This document shows positions 57,527 through 64,000 of a stretch of DNA of 64,000 nucleotides, in pieces. A program made the position numbers and the translations under genes. This DNA comes from Alphaproteobacteria bacterium (GTDB taxonomy: Bacteria > Pseudomonadota > Alphaproteobacteria > UBA8366 > Aestuariispiraceae). The first letter of the stretch is position 1. Every line of letters begins with the position of its first letter. The stretch spans positions 1,116,001 to 1,180,000 of the forward strand of contig JAWPMN010000001.1 in assembly GCA_033344895.1 (NCBI GenBank), given 5' to 3'. The notes beneath the pieces are model-generated. The model was given only the letters and a program-made list of their open reading frames with translations. It had not been told where the DNA came from and searched no databases.

Positions 57527-58372
57527 ATGACCGAATGGTTTGAAGAAACCCTTCATCCTGAATTCCGGCAGGGCCTGTCGATGGACAAGGTTCTGTATCG
57601 CGACAAGTCGGACCTTCAGGATCTCATCATCTTCGAGAACGCCCGTTTCGGTCGCGTCATGTGCCTGGATGGTGTGGTCCAGACCACGGAAGGCGACGAG
57701 TTCGTCTATCACGAAATGCTGGCCCATGTACCGATGCTGGCCCATGGCGATGCCCGCAAGGTACTGATCATTGGCGGCGGTGACGGCGGCATGGCGCGCG
57801 AAGCCCTGAAGCATCCGGACGCAGCGGTTACCATGGTCGAGATCGATCGGGCGGTCGTCGATTTCTGCGCTGAGCATCTGCCGAACCATTCGGCCGGCGC
57901 CTTCGACAATCCGCGCCTGAATCTGGTCATTACCGACGGTGCGCAGTTTGTGAAGGACACGGACGACCGGTTCGACGTCATCATCGTTGACTCCACCGAC
58001 CCGATCGGTCCGGGGGCGGTCCTGTTTACCGCCGAATTCTACGCCGACTGCAAACGCTGCCTGACCGACGGCGGCATTCTGGTGACCCAGAACGGCGTGC
58101 CCTTCGTGCAGCCGGAGGAAGTTACGAATTCCTACAGCCGCCTGAAGAAAAGCTTCAACGACGTTCACTTCTATCGTGCCGCGGTGCCGACCTATCAGGG
58201 CGGCGACATGACTTTCGGCTGGGCTACGGATAACGGCATGCTGCGGCAGTTGCCGGTCGACGAACTGGCGCGGCGCTACAAGAATGCCGGGATCGAGACG
58301 CGCTATGTCACGCCGGAACTGCATGCCGGCAGTTTCGCGCTGCCGAAGACCGTTCTCGATCTGATGAAGTGA
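57527..58372 (+). CDS. speE: Spermidine synthase (polyamine aminopropyltransferase)
   Basis: This is a 281-residue enzyme that transfers an aminopropyl group to putrescine. It has the core LIIGGGDGGMAREALKH and the substrate block DVIIVDSTDPIGPG, plus the N-terminal beta-stranded YHEMLAHVPM. GGGAG precedes the ATG. It stops directly against the convergent gmhA stop, with no spacer. Confidence 0.96.
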   Translation: MTEWFEETLHPEFRQGLSMDKVLYRDKSDLQDLIIFENARFGRVMCLDGVVQTTEGDEFVYHEMLAHVPMLAHGDARKVLIIGGGDGGMAREALKHPDAAVTMVEIDRAVVDFCAEHLPNHSAGAFDNPRLNLVITDGAQFVKDTDDRFDVIIVDSTDPIGPGAVLFTAEFYADCKRCLTDGGILVTQNGVPFVQPEEVTNSYSRLKKSFNDVHFYRAAVPTYQGGDMTFGWATDNGMLRQLPVDELARRYKNAGIETRYVTPELHAGSFALPKTVLDLMK

Positions 58373-58960
58373 TCAGGCGGAAACGAGACCGAGTTCGATC
58401 TCCAGCGCGCCGCACAGGATCTGACCGATCAGAATGTGCATTTCCTGAATCCGGGCGGTCGTTTCCGACGGCACAATGATCAGCGGATCCGCAAGGCCGA
58501 CTAGGTCCCCGCCGTCCCGACCGGCAAAGGCGGCGGCGGTCAGCCCCTTGTCGCGGGCGACTTCCAGTGCCTTGGTGACGTTCGGGCTCTTGCCGGAGGT
58601 CGATATTCCGACGGCGACATCGCCGGCCCGACCGATGGCCGCCACCTGACGGGCGAAGATGTTTTCGAAGCCCAGATCATTGCCCGCCGCCGTCAGGGTC
58701 GACGTATCGACGGTCAGCGCCAGCGACGCGATCGGAGCACGGTCCTTCTTGTAGCGAACGGACAGTTCCGTTGCCAGGTGCTGGGCATCCCCCGCACTGC
58801 CGCCATTGCCGAAGAACAGGATCTTGCCGCCACGCCGGACGCACCCGGCCCAGACCGACAGCATCTTCTGCATCTCCGCGCGGCAGGCCTCATGCGTCCG
58901 GGCCAGGACGGAAGCATGTTCCGCGAATTCGTCGTCGAAAAAGGTCTCGCTGATCGTCAT
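58373..58960 (-). CDS. gmhA: SIS-domain phosphoheptose isomerase (GmhA-type)
   Basis: This is a 195-residue sugar isomerase that makes D-glycero-D-manno-heptose 7-phosphate for LPS. It has KILFFGNGGSAGDAQHLATEL and VGISTSGKSPNV for phosphate and zinc binding. A DiaA-like role in DNA replication is the main alternative. It begins 10 bases after the LonH-type gene stop on the same strand. Confidence 0.9.
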   Translation of the reverse strand: MTISETFFDDEFAEHASVLARTHEACRAEMQKMLSVWAGCVRRGGKILFFGNGGSAGDAQHLATELSVRYKKDRAPIASLALTVDTSTLTAAGNDLGFENIFARQVAAIGRAGDVAVGISTSGKSPNVTKALEVARDKGLTAAAFAGRDGGDLVGLADPLIIVPSETTARIQEMHILIGQILCGALEIELGLVSA

Positions 58961-58970
58961 GGCGCGGACG

Positions 58971-61340
58971 TTACTCCGCCTCCCCCGCCCGGACAAGCGC
59001 GGCTTCGCGCCGGAACAGGGCATCGTCGAAGGCATGGAGCTGACGCTGGACCCATCCGTAGAAGCTGCCTTCCGGATAAACGCCCGAGGCATTGGGTTTG
59101 CCGGCCTTCAGGCCGCTGAACAGCGCCAGAGCGTCATCGACATGGCGGATCGTATAGAGGTGGAACATGCCGTCACGGATGGCGGCGGCGGTTTCGTCGT
59201 CGACCACAAGACTGTCCGCATTGGCCAACGGCACCAGGACACCCTGCTTCCCGGTCAGCTTGCGTCGGCGGCAGGCCTTGAAGAAACCCTCGACCTTGTG
59301 ATGCACGCCCCCGACGGCCTGTGATTCGCCGCGCTGATTGACCGATCCGGTAATCGCCAGATCCTGCCGTAACGGAATACCCGCCAAATCGGAAAGAACG
59401 GCAATCAACTCCGCAAGGGAGGCGCTGTCGCCCTCTACCCCGCCGTAATTCTGTTCGAAAGTGATGGAACAGTTGAAGGACAGCGGCGCGGAACGGGCGA
59501 ACAGACCGGACAGATAGCCCTGAAGAACCATGGCGCCCTTCTGCTGGATCGGGCCGCCCATCTCCACCTGACGTTCGATGTTCAGGACGCCGTGCCGCCC
59601 GACACTGGCCCGCGCCGTCACGCGCGACGGGCCGCCATAGGCATGATCCCCCATATCACGCACGGTCAGGGCGTTGATCTGGCCGACCACAGCGCCATCC
59701 GTCGCAATCATGACGGTGCCGCGTTCGATCATGTCCTGACTATGGCCTTCGATCCGGTCGTTACGGCGCAGCTGGGCCGCATGGGCTGCGACCAGATCGG
59801 CCTCGACGATCTTCTTCTTGTCCGGATTCCGGGCCGCCGCTTCGATCACGATATCGTCCAGCCGCTCGATCTGCGCGCTCAGCCGGGTCCGGTCGCCGTT
59901 CCACCGCGTGGCCATGCCCAGCAAATAACTGATCGCGCCGTCGTCGACACTGCGTCCGGTACAGCCCTTCACCCTGTCGCGCAGGACGGTGCCGTAGACG
60001 GCCAGATTGGCCGCGCTGGCCGGCATGTCCTGGGCGATGTCGGCCTTTACCTTGAACAGGGTCTGGAAGTCCGGCGACCGGGAATAGCCGCCATAGTAGA
60101 TCGCAGGCGTGCCGACGATCACCACCTTCAGATTCAAATCGATCGCCTTTGGCGACGGCGCGCCAATCACAGGCAGAGCCGCCTGGCGGTGCGGTTCCTC
60201 GATCCGCACCTGACCGTCACGCAAGGCGCCGATCAGGGCGGGCCAGGCCATCGGATCCGCCGCCAGGGCATCCGCACGAAGCACCAGCACACCGCCATTG
60301 GCGCGATGCAGGGCACCGGCGCGGATCAGCGTGAAGTCGGTTTCCAGATGGCTCTGGCCCGGCCGGTATTCGATGCGTCCGAACAGGTGCCCGTAGCTCG
60401 GAGTCGATTCCAGCACGATGGGCGGATGCGTCAGATCTCCATTGTCGACCAGCAAATTGACCGCGTAACGCCGTTCCGGCGGTTCCGCCAGATTGGGGCG
60501 GCCCTTCATGTCCTGCGCCGGTCCGAAGGCCCGCAGATTCTCGAGAATGTCCTGTTCCAATGCGACGAACCAGCGGTTCAGACCATGTCCGCCAAAGCTG
60601 TCGACCAGAGGCTGCAGCAAGGTCTTGCAGGTGTCGCGCGCCGCGTCCCGGGTGATTTCCGCCACACGCTCGACCAGGGCCGCGCGCTCCTTCGCCGCCT
60701 GGGCATTGATCGCGTTCAGCCGTTCGGCGATGGCCTGCGCGGCCCGGGTCTTGGCATCACGCTCCTCCGCCGGGATCGCCTCGAAGGCGACCGGGCTGCC
60801 ATTCGGATCAGCGGGCGCAATGATCGGGCCATGCTCACCCTGAAAGATGCCCAGCCCCGCATCCGCCGCATCGGCGCGCAAGGCCGCCATCGCACCCTCC
60901 GCTTCGGCTGCGGCCCGCTGATGCACGGATTTCACATCGGCCTGATAGCTGTCGCCCTCAAAGGTCTGTTTCAGCGCCGCTCGCAGGCCCGCGACGAACC
61001 CTTCCATCGCATCGCGCAGGCGGCGGCCGGTTCCCGCGGGCAGTCGATAGGGTTTCGGCCGGTGGGTACGTTTGAAGTTGTTCAGATAGACCCAGTCCGG
61101 TGCGGGTGGCCGGTGGCTCAGCGTCTGCCGGATGTAATCCAGCGTCTCGGTCATGCGACCGGCACGATCAGGGCCCAGAACGAATATGTTGAAACCCTGA
61201 TCGGCGGTATTGAGCCCGAACTCAAGGGCATCGCGGGCCCGTTCGTGACTGGACAGATCGAAAATCTGGGCCTGTTTGCGGGCCTTCCACTTGAAGCGCG
61301 GAATTCCGACCTTGTCGGCTTTCACCTCCCGTGCGGACAT
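58971..61340 (-). CDS. LonH/YcbZ-type ATP-dependent protease
   Basis: This is a 789-residue Lon-related protease. The N-terminal AAA part has a degenerate P-loop (LGPDRAGRM), followed by a long coiled-coil insertion at about 120-260 and the AAA core with NGGVLVLRADAL. The C-terminal Lon catalytic domain has the serine in GGVEGDSASLAEL and the lysine in VGGVHHKVEGFFKAC. It differs from LonA by lacking the substrate-binding N-domain. The transcript may also include gmhA. Confidence 0.93.
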   Translation of the reverse strand: MSAREVKADKVGIPRFKWKARKQAQIFDLSSHERARDALEFGLNTADQGFNIFVLGPDRAGRMTETLDYIRQTLSHRPPAPDWVYLNNFKRTHRPKPYRLPAGTGRRLRDAMEGFVAGLRAALKQTFEGDSYQADVKSVHQRAAAEAEGAMAALRADAADAGLGIFQGEHGPIIAPADPNGSPVAFEAIPAEERDAKTRAAQAIAERLNAINAQAAKERAALVERVAEITRDAARDTCKTLLQPLVDSFGGHGLNRWFVALEQDILENLRAFGPAQDMKGRPNLAEPPERRYAVNLLVDNGDLTHPPIVLESTPSYGHLFGRIEYRPGQSHLETDFTLIRAGALHRANGGVLVLRADALAADPMAWPALIGALRDGQVRIEEPHRQAALPVIGAPSPKAIDLNLKVVIVGTPAIYYGGYSRSPDFQTLFKVKADIAQDMPASAANLAVYGTVLRDRVKGCTGRSVDDGAISYLLGMATRWNGDRTRLSAQIERLDDIVIEAAARNPDKKKIVEADLVAAHAAQLRRNDRIEGHSQDMIERGTVMIATDGAVVGQINALTVRDMGDHAYGGPSRVTARASVGRHGVLNIERQVEMGGPIQQKGAMVLQGYLSGLFARSAPLSFNCSITFEQNYGGVEGDSASLAELIAVLSDLAGIPLRQDLAITGSVNQRGESQAVGGVHHKVEGFFKACRRRKLTGKQGVLVPLANADSLVVDDETAAAIRDGMFHLYTIRHVDDALALFSGLKAGKPNASGVYPEGSFYGWVQRQLHAFDDALFRREAALVRAGEAE

Positions 61341-61493
61341 CCTGTTTCCCTTCGATCCGGACGGGTCGATACAGCCCGTCTTCCCGTATGTTTGCTTTCC
61401 ATCCTATGAATCGATGTGGGGGCGCGAAAGCCCCGTATCCAGTACGCCGATCCGGACTTGCCAGCCGGACGACTTCCGATACTCTTCCGCGCC

Positions 61494-62255
61494 ATGACGA
61501 TGACGCTGACAGACATTTTTCGCTACCCGGTGAAGGGTATGGGGCCGGATCGACTGGAATCGGTCTCGCTGACCATGGGGCTCGGCCTTCCGTTCGACCG
61601 GAACTGGGCCATCGTTCATGATTCCAGCACGGTCGATGCCGCGGCACCGGTTTGGGCGAAAAAGGCGAATTTCCTGTGTCTGGCGCGTGACGAGAAACTG
61701 GCGCAACTGGAAACCTCCTTCGAGGAAGAGACGCGTACCCTAACGATCTTCCGAAAGGGCAAGCAGATCAGCCGCGGCCGCCTGGACGACCCGACCGGAC
61801 GGACCCTGTTGCAGACCTTTCTGAACAGCTTCATGCCCAGCGGTCCGCGCGGCAATCCGAAGATTGTCGAAGCCCCGCATGAGGTACAGTTCACCGATAT
61901 GGAGGAGGCGAAGGTTTCCATCATCAACCGGGCCAGCGTCAGTGATATCGAACGGGTAACGCGTGAACCTGTCGACCTGATGCGATTCCGGGGCAATCTC
62001 TATGTCGACGGGCTGAAACCGTGGCAGGAATTCGACTGGGTCGGCAAGCGCATCAGGGTCGGCGAATGCGTCCTGGAAATCCTGATGCGGATCGACCGCT
62101 GCGCCGCGACCAACGTCAACCCGACGACCGGCGACGTCGACATGAACATCCCACTGAGCCTGCGCAAGGGTTTCGGTCATATCGACTGCGGCGTTCATGC
62201 CAAGGTGATCATGGGGGGAACGATCCGGCCCGGCGATCCGATTGAACTCGTCTGA
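61494..62255 (+). CDS. MOSC-domain protein
   Basis: This is a 253-residue protein with an N-terminal beta-barrel (DIFRYPVKGMGPDRLESVSL) and a MOSC domain. The conserved cysteine is in RIDRCAATNVNPTTGDVD. MOSC proteins carry sulfur for molybdenum cofactor enzymes or reduce N-hydroxylated bases (YiiM, mARC-like). No molybdenum gene is nearby. No ribosome site is seen before either possible ATG (61494 or 61500). Confidence 0.88.
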   Translation: MTMTLTDIFRYPVKGMGPDRLESVSLTMGLGLPFDRNWAIVHDSSTVDAAAPVWAKKANFLCLARDEKLAQLETSFEEETRTLTIFRKGKQISRGRLDDPTGRTLLQTFLNSFMPSGPRGNPKIVEAPHEVQFTDMEEAKVSIINRASVSDIERVTREPVDLMRFRGNLYVDGLKPWQEFDWVGKRIRVGECVLEILMRIDRCAATNVNPTTGDVDMNIPLSLRKGFGHIDCGVHAKVIMGGTIRPGDPIELV

Positions 62256-62283
62256 GCGTCTGTCCGACGGATTTTCCTGAACC

Positions 62284-62322
62284 AAAAAAAAACGGCGGCG
62301 ACGGATCATTTCCGTCGCCGCC
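62284..62322 (-). terminator. Strong intrinsic terminator, minus-strand orientation
   Basis: TCCGTCGCCGCC and GGCGGCGACGGA form a perfect 12-pair stem around a five-base loop, followed on the minus strand by nine T residues (62292-62284, after a C-G base pair position). On the plus strand no T-run follows the stem. It therefore terminates a minus-strand transcript, and the only minus-strand ORF that reaches it is the small one at 62323-62469. Confidence 0.85.
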
Positions 62323-62469
62323 TTACCCCGATAGACCCGAGCCGGATGGGAGGGGCAGGATTTTGGCCCAGGTCTTCCGGAACTCCTCGACCGCGTCGCC
62401 TTTTGGCTTCGCCGTCGTCACATCCTCAATGTAAGACGGCTTCCCGGAATCTGATGTGACGGCAATCAC
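62323..62469 (-). CDS. Candidate small protein, 48 residues
   Basis: This frame starts at GTG and reads VIAVTSDSGKPSYIEDVTTA, then continues to a TAA that directly abuts the terminator. Its sequence is polar, with a final segment EEFRKTWAKILPLPSG that could be amphipathic. A strong one-directional terminator at the exact end is the main evidence that it is transcribed. AGGGG lies only two bases before the GTG, too close to be ideal. No family is recognised. Confidence 0.4.
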   Translation of the reverse strand: MIAVTSDSGKPSYIEDVTTAKPKGDAVEEFRKTWAKILPLPSGSGLSG

Positions 62470-62496
62470 AGCCCCTGAAAAAAATTCTCACATCAG
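62451..62496. repeat. Inverted repeat upstream of recX
   Basis: CTGATGTGA (62451-62459) and TCACATCAG (62488-62496) are perfect complements 28 bases apart. They lie between the small ORF start and recX, which begins 27 bases further on. They could be an operator shared by the two divergent transcripts. Confidence 0.5.
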
Positions 62497-62522
62497 GCCG
62501 ATTTTTCTGATAACCTATTGAA

Positions 62523-63110
62523 ATGACAGAAGAAAATAATTCAAAAAAGAAACCTCCCAAGCGCGGCCCGAGGCCCGCGACGCCGGAGCGGCTGGAAAAG
62601 GCCGCTTTGCACTATCTCGAACGCTATGCCAGCAGCGCGGAGAACCTGCGCCGGGTACTGATGCGGCGGGTCTATCGCTCGGCCGAACTGCACGACACCG
62701 ACCCGGCGGCTGGCGAAAAGTCGGTATCGGACCTGATCGACCGGTACCGGCGGGCCGGATTGCTGGACGACAAGGCCTACTCGACAGCCAGGGCCGCCAG
62801 CCTGCACCGACAAGGCAAATCCTCACGCGCCATCCGTCAGGCCCTGTCCCTGAAAGGGGTCGACGAAGACACGGTCAGCGCTGCCCTGGACGCGTTGCGA
62901 GACGAAGTTGGATCGCAGACCGATCTGCGGGCCGCCGTGAACTATGCCCGCCGACGGCGGATCGGCCCCTGGCGCTCGATGGAGAATCGCGAGTCCAATC
63001 GGGAACGGGATCTGGCCGCATTGGGACGCCAGGGCTTTTCATATGACATCGCCCGTAAGGTCATCGAAGCCAACGAACCGGACGATGTGCTGCAGGAGGA
63101 CGAATTTTGA
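62523..63110 (+). CDS. recX: Regulatory protein RecX
   Basis: This is a 195-residue RecX family protein, which modulates RecA filaments. It has a basic N-terminus (KKKPPKRGPRP), then helical repeats with LEKAALHYLERYASSAENLRRVLMR split over the first domain, and RRAGLLDDKAYSTARAAS. No recA or ribosome site is adjacent, and AT-rich sequence lies directly before the ATG. It is followed by the fusion gene, which overlaps its stop. Confidence 0.9.
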   Translation: MTEENNSKKKPPKRGPRPATPERLEKAALHYLERYASSAENLRRVLMRRVYRSAELHDTDPAAGEKSVSDLIDRYRRAGLLDDKAYSTARAASLHRQGKSSRAIRQALSLKGVDEDTVSAALDALRDEVGSQTDLRAAVNYARRRRIGPWRSMENRESNRERDLAALGRQGFSYDIARKVIEANEPDDVLQEDEF

Positions 63111-64000
63111 CCGTGACATGCCGGGGCGGGCATCGCCTGAAGTTGCCATCGGGCGGCAGGACCGCCCTGCTGGTCATCGACATGCAGCGCGATTTCATCG
63201 ATCCACAGGGGATGTGCGCCGTCCTGGGCGACGACCCCGCCTTCGCCCGCGCCATCGTGCCCCGGGTGGAGCGTCTGACGGAATGGGCGCGGGTGCAGGG
63301 ACATGCGGTTTTTCACACCCGCGAAGGCTATGCCCCGGACCTGTCGGACATGCACGCCGCCAAGCGCGCACGGCGCGGCCCGGTCAGCGAGGGACCATTG
63401 GGCCGATTCCTGATCCGCGGAGAAGTCGGTCACGACTTCATCGACCGACTGCGCCCCCAACCGGGTGAGCCCGTAATCGACAAGCCTGGCTTTGGCGCCT
63501 TCCACGCGACCGACCTCGACACCCGCCTGCGGCAGCGCGGCATCACCCATCTGATCCTGTGCGGGGTCACGACCTCCTGCTGCGTCCACACCACCCTGCG
63601 CGAGGCGGTCGACCGGGGTTACACCTGCCTGACGGTCGCCGATTGTTGCGCGGCACTGGAACTGGATGATCACGATCGGGCCCTGGACCTGATTGCCAGC
63701 GAAGGCGATCTGTTCGGCTGGGTCTGCGACCTGAACGCCCTGGCCGTCGAAGGACCGCCGCGCCGGCACGACTGCACCATCCGGGCAATGACGTCGGATG
63801 ACGCCGATGCGGTGATGGCGATCTATGCGGAAGGCATCGAAACCGGGCATGCGACCTTCCAGACCGATCCCGGAGATTGGGACGGGTTTTCGTCCGGAAA
63901 ACTGGCGGCGCCCCGCCTGATCGCCGAGGCCCCCGACGGATCGCTCCTGGGCTTCGCGGTGCTGTCCCAGGTATCCGCCCGGCCGGTCTATCGCGGCATC
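63107..64000 (+). CDS. Isochorismatase-like cysteine hydrolase fused to a PAT-type GNAT domain (partial)
   Basis: The frame is open from TTG 63107, which overlaps the recX stop (TTGA) and follows AGGAGG, to the right edge. Residues 15-210 are a cysteine hydrolase with Asp in LLVIDMQRDFID, Lys in VIDKPGFGAF and the nucleophile in GVTTSCCVHTT. From about residue 223 a second domain starts: CTIRAMTSDDADAVMAIYAE, then GHATFQTDP and LLGFAVLSQVSARPVYRGI, the pattern of phosphinothricin-type acetyltransferases. No stop or frameshift lies between them. The C-terminus is beyond the window. Confidence 0.88.
   Translation, partial: MTVTCRGGHRLKLPSGGRTALLVIDMQRDFIDPQGMCAVLGDDPAFARAIVPRVERLTEWARVQGHAVFHTREGYAPDLSDMHAAKRARRGPVSEGPLGRFLIRGEVGHDFIDRLRPQPGEPVIDKPGFGAFHATDLDTRLRQRGITHLILCGVTTSCCVHTTLREAVDRGYTCLTVADCCAALELDDHDRALDLIASEGDLFGWVCDLNALAVEGPPRRHDCTIRAMTSDDADAVMAIYAEGIETGHATFQTDPGDWDGFSSGKLAAPRLIAEAPDGSLLGFAVLSQVSARPVYRGI

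Noticed and set aside
62451-62522. SOS (LexA) box upstream of recX
   Set aside because: No GTTC-N7-GTTC or GAAC-N7-GAAC arrangement is found; the inverted repeat there has a different sequence and a 28-base spacer.

Overview
The window is one contiguous, GC-rich, gene-dense stretch of chromosome from an alphaproteobacterium. It is most like a marine or free-living Rhodospirillales-type lineage; the order is an inference, not a measurement. Pointers to the class are a COQ9-family gene coupled to peptide deformylase, a YdcH/DUF465 protein, a TIGR02444-type protein, an mlaA-mlaC pair, the nitrogen-type PTS enzyme PtsP, and an RpoH-like dnaK promoter of alphaproteobacterial form. There is no rRNA, tRNA, CRISPR array, transposase or integrase. 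Both edges cut a gene: a bd-type oxidase subunit I on the left and a two-domain hydrolase/acetyltransferase on the right.

Layout. 1-3.8 kb: CioA-type oxidase subunit, then a tandem pair of paralogous proteins that look like catalytically dead GGDEF-EAL proteins. 3.8-8.7 kb: alpha/beta hydrolase, exported caspase-like protein, and a three-gene unit (DUF6765 protein, small membrane protein, lipoprotein). 8.7-11.9 kb is the accessory pocket: a self-inhibited Fic enzyme bracketed by two copies of a diverged repeat of about 125 bp, a twice-repeated 19-bp box at its 5' end, and an AT-rich gene for a coiled-coil membrane protein. 11.9-28.4 kb: UvrD-type helicase, amtB-glnK behind a good sigma-54 promoter, EamA and ClC transporters, two GGDEF-family proteins, mlaA-mlaC, purE-purK, def-COQ9 and rpsU. 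28.5-30.7 kb: a Bcr/CflA-type drug exporter preceded by a 15-codon leader ORF and an intrinsic terminator, then ubiG. 30.8-42 kb: lysC, ptsP, a RodZ-like gene, ispG, hisS and overlapping hemA-prfA-prmC. 42-46 kb: dnaK-dnaJ with heat-shock promoter and terminator. 46-52.8 kb: small metabolic and regulatory genes (PfpI, AraC/cupin/DUF2000, DCC protein, hydroxyacid-oxoacid transhydrogenase, SAM hydrolase, FMN reductase). 52.9-64 kb: glutamine amidotransferase, typA, a racemase-like/GNAT pair, speD-speE, gmhA, LonH-type protease, MOSC protein, recX and an isochorismatase-GNAT fusion.

How the genes fit together. Nitrogen signalling is represented by amtB-glnK and ptsP. Cyclic-di-GMP-type domains appear four times, and only one copy looks catalytically competent. 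Translation and proteostasis genes (def, rpsU, hisS, prfA, prmC, dnaKJ, typA, Lon-like protease) form most of the core. The most distinctive items are the putative attenuator of the efflux gene, the Fic pocket with its repeated boxes, a glutamyl-tRNA reductase in an organism whose relatives normally use ALA synthase, an unannotated small ORF ending exactly at a strong terminator near recX, and the terminal fusion gene. Start codons were chosen by Shine-Dalgarno match, overlap with the upstream stop, or paralogue alignment; several are TTG or GTG.
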